Shown one piece after another: positions 31,962-37,029 of a stretch of DNA of 37,029 bases. The DNA lies in NCBI RefSeq assembly GCF_016415625.1, contig NZ_WBXP01000039.1:1-37029 (forward strand), given 5' to 3'. The DNA comes from Shimwellia pseudoproteus (GTDB lineage Bacteria; Pseudomonadota; Gammaproteobacteria; Enterobacterales; Enterobacteriaceae). The position numbers and the translations under genes were made by a program. Numbering within the stretch: position 1 is the first letter of the stretch; each line of letters opens with the position of its first letter. The notes below the pieces were generated by a model. That model did no database searches and was not told where the DNA came from. It saw nothing but the letters and a program-made list of their open reading frames with translations.

Positions 31962-33269
31962 TCAGAACTGAGATTCTTCCGTTGAGCCGGTCAGCGCGGT
32001 TACGGAGGAGTTGCCGCCCTGAATGATGGTGGTGACTTTATCGAAGTAGCCGGTGCCCACTTCCTGCTGGTGTGAGACAAACGTATAGCCCTCACCGGCC
32101 CGGGAAAACTCCGGCTGTTGTACTTTCTCAACGTAGTGGCGCATCCCTTCCCCTTGCGCATAGGCGTGGGCAAGGTCGAACATGTTGAACCACATACTGT
32201 GGATCCCCGCCAGGGTGATGAACTGATATTTATAGCCCATATCGGCCAGCTCCTGCTGGAAGCTGGCGATGGTTTTATCATCGAGGTTTTTCTTCCAGTT
32301 GAAGGATGGCGAACAGTTATAGGCCAGCAGTTTGCCCGGGTAACGGGCGTGGATCGCCTCAGCAAAGCGGCGGGCAAGGGCCAGATCCGGGGTGGATGTC
32401 TCACACCACACCAGATCGGCGTAAGGTGCATAGGCCAGCCCGCGGCTGATGGCCTGCTCAATACCCGCGTGGGTACGGAAGAAGCCTTCACTGGTGCGCT
32501 CACCGGTGATAAACGCGCTGTCATACGGGTCACAGTCCGAGGTGATCAGATCCGCCGCATCGGCATCAGTACGGGCGATCACCAGGGTCGGCACGCCGAG
32601 CACGTCAGCCGCCAGGCGGGCCGCCACCAGTTTTTGGATAGCTTCCTGGGTGGGGACCAGCACCTTGCCCCCCATATGGCCGCATTTCTTCACCGAGGCC
32701 AGTTGATCTTCAAAGTGAACCGCCGCCGCACCGGCCTGGATCATCGACTTCATCAGCTCAAAGGCATTCAGTACGCCGCCAAACCCGGCTTCAGCATCGG
32801 CGACAATCGGCAGGAAGTAGTCAATAAAGCGCGGATCGTCGCGATCAATCCCCGCCGACCACTGGATCTGATCCGCCCGCAGGAAGGTATTGTTGATCCG
32901 CTCAACCACGGCCGGTACCGAGTTAGCCGGGTAGAGCGACTGGTCCGGGTACATACTGGCGGCGAGGTTCGCATCGGCAGCCACCTGCCAGCCAGACAGG
33001 TAGACCGCTTCAATCCCGGCTTTGGCCTGTTGCAGTGCCTGGCCACCGGTCAGGGCGCCAAGGCTGTTGATATAGCCCTTTTTCGCGTCACCATGCAGCA
33101 AACGCCACATCTTCGCCGCCCCCAATTGGGCCAGGGTGTGTTCCGGGTTAACGGAACCCCGCAGTTTCACCACCTCTTCGGCGCTGTAGGGGCGCTGGAT
33201 CCCCTCCCAGCGTGGTTGTGTCCATTCCTGTTCCAGTTGCTGAATTTGCTGAGTACGAGAGGTTGTCAT
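31962..33269 (-). CDS. aceA: Isocitrate lyase AceA
   Basis: AceA splits isocitrate into succinate and glyoxylate, the first step of the glyoxylate bypass. The 435-residue protein (E. coli 434) carries the signature KKCGHMGGK at 194-202 with catalytic C196, the metal-binding [14 protein letters not shown] segment ([10 protein letters not shown] at 156-165) and [18 protein letters not shown] lies eight bases before the ATG. It is the middle gene of aceBAK, 81 bases after aceB, with a small ACCCGG-tgag-CCGGGT hairpin (33289-33304) in that gap. Confidence 0.98.
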   Translation of the reverse strand: MTTSRTQQIQQLEQEWTQPRWEGIQRPYSAEEVVKLRGSVNPEHTLAQLGAAKMWRLLHGDAKKGYINSLGALTGGQALQQAKAGIEAVYLSGWQVAADANLAASMYPDQSLYPANSVPAVVERINNTFLRADQIQWSAGIDRDDPRFIDYFLPIVADAEAGFGGVLNAFELMKSMIQAGAAAVHFEDQLASVKKCGHMGGKVLVPTQEAIQKLVAARLAADVLGVPTLVIARTDADAADLITSDCDPYDSAFITGERTSEGFFRTHAGIEQAISRGLAYAPYADLVWCETSTPDLALARRFAEAIHARYPGKLLAYNCSPSFNWKKNLDDKTIASFQQELADMGYKYQFITLAGIHSMWFNMFDLAHAYAQGEGMRHYVEKVQQPEFSRAGEGYTFVSHQQEVGTGYFDKVTTIIQGGNSSVTALTGSTEESQF

Positions 33270-33288
33270 GGCAGATGCTCCATTCAGT

Positions 33289-33304
33289 ACCCGGTGAGCC
33301 GGGT
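33289..33304 (-). repeat. Hairpin in the aceB-aceA spacer
   Basis: ACCCGG-tgag-CCGGGT is a perfect 6-bp inverted repeat about 20 bases before the aceA start. It is too near the start and lacks a T-run, so it is not a terminator. It may affect mRNA processing or aceA translation. Confidence 0.5.
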
Positions 33305-33350
33305 TTCATTAAGTAAGGTGTCGGTAAGTAAACCAATCTGACCCGCCGGG

Positions 33351-34949
33351 TTATGCCAGCAGCCGGTATCCCGGCAGGGTCAGGAAGTCGATCAACGCAT
33401 CAGAGGTGGTTATCTGATCCATCAGGCGGGCCGCTTCTGCAAAGCGACCGGCGGCAAACCTCGCCTCCCCCACTTCCTGCCGAATCACCTCGATTTCCTC
33501 CGCCAGCATGGTACTGAACAAGGCTTTAGTGACCTGCTCACCGTTGCTCAGGGTTTTATGGTGGTGGATCCACTGCCAGATAGAGGTACGGGAGATTTCC
33601 GCAGTGGCGGCATCCTCCATCAGGCCATAAATCGGCACACAGCCATTGCCGGAGATCCAGGCCTCGATGTATTGCACCGCCACACGGATATTGGCGCGCA
33701 TGCCGGCTTCGGTACGCTCGCCCGGGCAGGGTTCCAGTAACTGCGCAGCGGTAACCGGAACATCTCCCTCACGGCTGATATCAAGCTGGTTTTTACGATT
33801 GCCGAGCACGCGGTTAAACACCGCCATGGCGGTATCTGCCAGGCCTGGGTGGGCAACCCAGGTGCCATCATGGCCGTTATCGGCTTCGAGGGATTTATCC
33901 GCGGTGACTTTATCCAGCACCTGGCGGTTACGTTGCTCGTCTTTGCTGGGAATAAACGCCGCCATACCGCCCATCGCAAACGCACCGCGCTTATGGCAGG
34001 TCTTGATCAGCAGCCGTGAATAGGCACTAAGGAACGGTTTATCCATCGTGACACTTTGCCGGTCCGGCAGGATGCGATCGGGATGGTTTTTCAGCGTCTT
34101 GATATAGCTGAAAATGTAGTCCCAGCGCCCGCAGTTCAGGCCGACAATATGGTCGCGCATGGCGTGCAGGATCTCGTCCATCTGGAATACGGCGGGTAAC
34201 GTCTCAATCAGCAGCGTCGCTTTGATGGTGCCCCGCGGCAGTGAGAAACGGTCTTCGGTAAAACTGAACACCTCACGCCACCAGGCCGCTTCCTGCCAGG
34301 ATTGGGTCTTCGGCAAATAAAAATAGGGGCCACTGCCTTTGGCCAGCAAGGCCTGGTAGTTGTGGAAAAAGTAGAGCCCGAAATCAAACAGGCTGCCAGG
34401 GATGGGCTCACCCCGCCAGGTCACGTGTTTTTCCGGCAGGTGCAGGCCCCGCACCCGGCAAATTAAAACTGCCGGGTCCGGCTTCAGCTGGTAGATTTTG
34501 CCGGCGTCATTGGTGTAGCTGATGGTGCCGTTCACCGCATCGCGCAGGTTAATGTGCCCTTCCATCACCTTTTGCCAGCTGGGCGCCAAAGAGTCTTCAA
34601 AGTCCGCCATAAAGACTTTTACATTGGCATTGAGCGCATTAATCACCATTTTGCGCTCTACCGGGCCGGTAATTTCCACCCGGCGATCCTGTAAATCAGC
34701 GGGAATACCGCGAATCTTCCAGTCACCGTCACGAATGGAAGCGGTTTCCGGGTTAAAGTCTGGCAGCTTACCCTGATCAATGGCCTGCTGCTCCCGCTGG
34801 CGCACGGCCAGTAACTGATTACGCTGGGGTGTAAACTGCGCCACCAGGTCAGTAATAAACTCCACCGCGTCAGCAGTCAGTACCTGGCGCTCCAGTTCCC
34901 CTGCTGGCTGGTGAAAGATAATCTCATCGCTCGTTGTTTGTTGTGTCAT
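33351..34949 (-). CDS. aceB: Malate synthase A
   Basis: AceB condenses glyoxylate with acetyl-CoA to malate, the second glyoxylate-bypass reaction. The 532-residue protein (E. coli 533) shows the family signature region KDHPDRILPDR-like stretch (TLKNHPDRILPDRQSVTMDK near 297-316), the active-site Arg region RVRG at 165-168, VFMADFEDS at 112-120, and the acidic block PIYGLMEDAATAEISR holding the catalytic Asp. First gene of aceBAK, transcribed leftward from the AT-rich region upstream. Controlled in E. coli by IclR, and by Cra and IHF. Confidence 0.98.
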   Translation of the reverse strand: MTQQTTSDEIIFHQPAGELERQVLTADAVEFITDLVAQFTPQRNQLLAVRQREQQAIDQGKLPDFNPETASIRDGDWKIRGIPADLQDRRVEITGPVERKMVINALNANVKVFMADFEDSLAPSWQKVMEGHINLRDAVNGTISYTNDAGKIYQLKPDPAVLICRVRGLHLPEKHVTWRGEPIPGSLFDFGLYFFHNYQALLAKGSGPYFYLPKTQSWQEAAWWREVFSFTEDRFSLPRGTIKATLLIETLPAVFQMDEILHAMRDHIVGLNCGRWDYIFSYIKTLKNHPDRILPDRQSVTMDKPFLSAYSRLLIKTCHKRGAFAMGGMAAFIPSKDEQRNRQVLDKVTADKSLEADNGHDGTWVAHPGLADTAMAVFNRVLGNRKNQLDISREGDVPVTAAQLLEPCPGERTEAGMRANIRVAVQYIEAWISGNGCVPIYGLMEDAATAEISRTSIWQWIHHHKTLSNGEQVTKALFSTMLAEEIEVIRQEVGEARFAAGRFAEAARLMDQITTSDALIDFLTLPGYRLLA

Positions 34950-35052
34950 TGCTAACTCTCCCCTTACTGCTGTTCCCGTTCGCCAACCCTCATCGGATCA
35001 GTGCGCACTTTTCACTCAACACAGCTAAGCCTAATTCATTAATTTAAAAAAT

Positions 35053-35067
35053 CAAAAACGATTTCCA
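35053..35067. promoter_or_regulatory. Probable IclR site upstream of aceB
   Basis: CAAAAACGATTTCCA matches TGGAAATNATTTCCA at 10 of 14 positions, with a perfect right half ATTTCCA, and shares GATTTCCA with the site before iclR. It lies about 105 bases upstream of the aceB ATG. Confidence 0.6.
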
Positions 35068-35224
35068 TTTTTAATTAAAAAATAAAATAATCCGCTGATT
35101 AATATAGAAATTAATTTTTATGTGATTAGTAATCGGTTTTCAGTTGCTGAATGGTTACGGCTAATAGCGGGTAATGATGAGCACGCGCTAACCGGAAAGG
35201 TGTGGTCGGCAGGCAGGGAATAGC

Positions 35225-35253
35225 GAAAACCGGCAGGCGCGATACCTGCCGGT
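35225..35253 (-). terminator. Terminator of metA
   Basis: On the minus strand ACCGGCAGG (35253-35245) pairs with CCTGCCGGT (35237-35229) over a 7-base loop, followed by TTTTCGC. It begins 7 bases after the metA stop. Confidence 0.87.
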
Positions 35254-35259
35254 AGAGGA

Positions 35260-36189
35260 TCAATCGAGGGTAGGGTTCATCTGGCGTAAATCAAATGGCG
35301 TGATCTGGTAAACATAGTAGTTCAGCCAGTTCGTAAACAGCAGATTACCGTGGCTACGCCAGGTGGCACGCGGTTTTTTATCCGGGTTATCTTCCGGGAA
35401 GTAGCGATGCGGTAGTTGCGGGTTCAGGCCTGCCTCCAAATCGCGAAAGTATTCGCCGGACAGGGTGTGCGCATCATATTCCGGGTGGCCGGTCACAAAG
35501 GCCAGCCGTTTGTCCGGGCTGGCGAACAGGTAGGCGTCCCCTTCTTCAGATTCCGCGAAGATTTCCAGATCGGTGTGTTGCCGGATCAAGGCCGCCGGGA
35601 AGTCGGCATAGCGGGAGTGCGGCGCCAGGAAAGCATCGTCAAAGCCTCTGGTCAGCAGCGCGTGAGGGTGAGTGGTGTAGTGCTCATATACCCCGGAGAT
35701 TTTCTCTTTGCGGGTCTGCTTGGGGATGCCATACAGGATATTCAGGGCCGCCTGAACCGCCCAGCAGACAAACAGTGTGGAGGTGACATGATCTTTTGCC
35801 CATTCCAGCACCCGGGTGATTTGCGGCCAGTAAGCCACATCATCAAACTCAACCAGCCCCAGGGGGGCGCCGGTGACAATCAGGCCATCATAGTTCTCGT
35901 CCTGGATATCGTCGAAATCACAATAGAACGTATCCAGATGCTCCGCTGGCGTGTTGCGGGATTCCCGGTGATCAATGCGCAGCAGACGAATATCCAGTTG
36001 AAGCGGCGAGTTAGACAGCAGGCGCAGGAACTGATTCTCGGTCTCAATTTTTTTCGGCATCAGGTTAAGGATCAGCACCTTTAGTGGACGAATCTCCTGC
36101 CCGCTGGCGCGGGATGTTGTCATCACAAAGACGTTTTCCTGACGCAGAAAATTCACTGCGGGCAATTCGTCCGGTACCCTGATTGGCAT
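35260..36189 (-). CDS. metA: Homoserine O-succinyltransferase MetA
   Basis: MetA activates homoserine with succinyl-CoA, the first committed step of methionine synthesis. It is feedback-inhibited and heat-sensitive in E. coli. The 309-residue length equals E. coli MetA. Catalytic C142 lies in [10 protein letters not shown], and the His/Glu of GHPEYDA complete the active site; the glutamine-amidotransferase-like fold is clear. A GTG at 36204 is in frame, but the ATG at 36189 gives the E. coli start [10 protein letters not shown]. Four met boxes immediately upstream show control by MetJ. Confidence 0.98.
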   Translation of the reverse strand: MPIRVPDELPAVNFLRQENVFVMTTSRASGQEIRPLKVLILNLMPKKIETENQFLRLLSNSPLQLDIRLLRIDHRESRNTPAEHLDTFYCDFDDIQDENYDGLIVTGAPLGLVEFDDVAYWPQITRVLEWAKDHVTSTLFVCWAVQAALNILYGIPKQTRKEKISGVYEHYTTHPHALLTRGFDDAFLAPHSRYADFPAALIRQHTDLEIFAESEEGDAYLFASPDKRLAFVTGHPEYDAHTLSGEYFRDLEAGLNPQLPHRYFPEDNPDKKPRATWRSHGNLLFTNWLNYYVYQITPFDLRQMNPTLD

Positions 36190-36207
36190 AACCTTAATCC
36201 TCACTAC

Positions 36208-36239
36208 ATACGTTTAAACGTTTAGACATCCAGACAGCT
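36208..36239 (-). promoter_or_regulatory. Four tandem met boxes (MetJ operator) of metA
   Basis: On the minus strand four contiguous 8-mers, AGCTGTCT, GGATGTCT, AAACGTTT and AAACGTAT, follow the met-box consensus AGACGTCT. MetJ with S-adenosylmethionine binds such arrays cooperatively. The array ends 18 bases before the metA ATG. Confidence 0.93.
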
Positions 36240-36355
36240 GAAGATAGCGATAATTAATTTGAATGTCGAGTCTTCAGGTAAAAGGTGAAAATGTTTCACG
36301 ACGCGGTTCATCGTAGAATACCGAAAACCCCGGGCAAATAAAGAGGACGTAAAAG

Positions 36356-36799
36356 ATGCAGGTACGCCGCGCACGATATGATGAAGGCCAGCAGCTGGTC
36401 AGCTTATGGGGGGCCGCAGTGGATGCCACTCACCACTTCCTGTCGGCAGAGGATCGCAGAGCCATTGGTGAGCATGTCGCGCAGTTTCTGCCCCAGGCGC
36501 CGCTGTGGGTCGCCGCGAGTGATGAAGATACCCCAGTGGCTTTTATGCTGCTGGATAACCAGCATATGGAGGCGCTGTTTGTTGATCCCCGCTGGCACGG
36601 TAAAGGGATAGGCAGTTTATTGATAGACCATGCGTTAACGCTCTGTCCGGCGCTCACCACCGATGTGAATGAACAAAACCGCGCGGCACTGGCGTTTTAT
36701 TTATCCCGGGGATTCGAGATAGCGGGAAGATCGGCAACCGATAGCGAAGGACGGGCATATCCGCTACTGCATTTGCGTTACCAGGGGTCGGAGGAATAG
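36356..36799 (+). CDS. yjaB: GNAT-family N-acetyltransferase YjaB
   Basis: The 147-residue protein has the length of E. coli YjaB, a GNAT acetyltransferase that binds acetyl-CoA and whose substrate is unsettled. The acetyl-CoA-binding motif is DPRWHGKGIGSLLIDHAL at about 81-98, preceded by the beta-strand HMEALFV. The late NEQNRAALAFYLSRGFEIAG block is also typical of the fold. AGAGG lies before the ATG. It is divergent from metA. In E. coli yjaA stands between it and the rRNA operon; here it is missing. Confidence 0.93.
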   Translation: MQVRRARYDEGQQLVSLWGAAVDATHHFLSAEDRRAIGEHVAQFLPQAPLWVAASDEDTPVAFMLLDNQHMEALFVDPRWHGKGIGSLLIDHALTLCPALTTDVNEQNRAALAFYLSRGFEIAGRSATDSEGRAYPLLHLRYQGSEE

Positions 36800-36910
36800 G
36801 GCGTCGGAAGAGTAATGGAGATCCGTCGTGCGGGCACTGTTCAGTATAGTGCCCGGTAATACTGCTGATACCGTGCCCGTATACCTGACGCCAGTCAGTA
36901 AATCGCAGAC

Positions 36911-36945
36911 ACAAAAAAGCCCTGTCGCAAGACAGGGCTTTTCCG
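36911..36945. terminator. rRNA operon terminator
   Basis: AAAGCCCTGTC (36916-36926) pairs with GACAGGGCTTT (36931-36941) across GCAA. The minus strand has six T after it and the plus strand four, so it can end both the rRNA operon and yjaB transcripts. It lies 13 bases beyond the 5S end, in the usual place of an rrn terminator. Confidence 0.9.
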
Positions 36946-36953
36946 TTTAATTA

Positions 36954-37029
36954 AAGCCTGGCAGTTCCCTACTCTCGCATGGGGAGACCCCACACTACCA
37001 TCGGCGCTACGGCGTTTCACTTCTGAGTT
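36954..37029 (-). rRNA. rrf: 5S ribosomal RNA, 3' part (partial)
   Basis: The minus strand reads AACTCAGAAGTGAAACGCCG and continues through GATGGTAGTGTGGGGTCTCC to GGGAACTGCCAGGC, the 3' two-thirds of enterobacterial 5S rRNA (120 bases in E. coli). The 5' part and the rest of the operon lie past the right edge. By synteny it corresponds to the rrnE operon. Confidence 0.97.

Larger units (their letters stand above)
34950..35259. other. AT-rich aceB-metA intergenic region
   Basis: These 310 bases contain no gene I can support. From about 35030 to 35150 the sequence is strongly AT-rich, unlike the GC-rich genes around it, and would contain the aceBAK promoter and bending-protein sites. An IclR half-site and the metA terminator are listed separately. 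Confidence 0.7.

Noticed and set aside
32118..33341. 407-codon open frame opposite aceA
   Set aside because: Antisense to the catalytic region of isocitrate lyase; its composition is that of a shadow frame.
36800..36910. Remnant of yjaA between yjaB and 5S rRNA
   Set aside because: The 110-base spacer shows no frame resembling YjaA; the gene is simply absent.
36654..36914. 86-codon minus-strand frame between yjaB and the rRNA terminator
   Set aside because: It overlaps the end of yjaB and the spacer and has no homology I recognise or ribosome site.

Overview
The window is a piece of core chromosome from a member of the Enterobacteriaceae, moderately GC-rich. Almost every protein aligns end to end, from memory, with its Escherichia coli counterpart, and gene order follows the E. 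coli zur-lexA-plsB-mal-pgi-lysC-metH-aceBAK-metA-rrnE segment, read here in reverse. It lacks several genes that sit between these in E. coli K-12 (yjbI, xylE, yjbEFGH, pepE, arpA, yjaA), so it is not E. coli itself. A compact relative carrying IS1, such as Shimwellia, is plausible but not proven by the sequence.

Layout. 1-99: the left end of an IS1 copy, cut by the window edge. 155-1622: a cupin protein gene divergent from zur, then yjbJ. 1767-4291 (minus): dinF, lexA and dgkA, with two LexA boxes before lexA. 4509-6926: plsB. 7001-8389 (minus): ubiC-ubiA. 8566-16348: the maltose regulon, malK-lamB-malM leftward and malEFG rightward, from a shared MalT/CRP region. 16464-18679 (minus): psiE and pgi. 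18942-20700: promoter, lysine riboswitch and lysC. 20910-22218: a PanS-like transporter and yjbD. 22227-25185: rluF, a toxin-antitoxin fossil and yjbB. 25428-29117 (minus): metH. 29305-30141: iclR. 30138-34949 (minus): the glyoxylate operon aceB-aceA-aceK. 35260-36189 (minus): metA with four met boxes. 36356-36799: yjaB. 36954 to the end: the 3' part of a 5S rRNA gene on the minus strand, the tail of an rrn operon.

How the genes work together. The mal genes form a complete maltodextrin uptake system: LamB porin, MalE binding protein, MalFGK2 transporter and periplasmic MalM. AceB, AceA and AceK run and gate the glyoxylate bypass, and IclR represses them. MetA and MetH are the first and last steps of methionine synthesis. 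LysC is the lysine-sensitive aspartokinase, under a lysine riboswitch. PlsB and DgkA act in phospholipid metabolism, and UbiC and UbiA begin ubiquinone synthesis.

I see no large undescribed system. The most unusual points are: an extra hairpin inside P5 of the lysine riboswitch and a second one in its expression platform; a fused, frameshifted toxin-antitoxin remnant where E. coli has pepE; a 16-bp inverted repeat just before yjbD; iclR and aceK sharing one CTAG for both stop codons; a long malE leader ending in a six-codon reading frame; and a near-consensus CRP site with one extra base before psiE.
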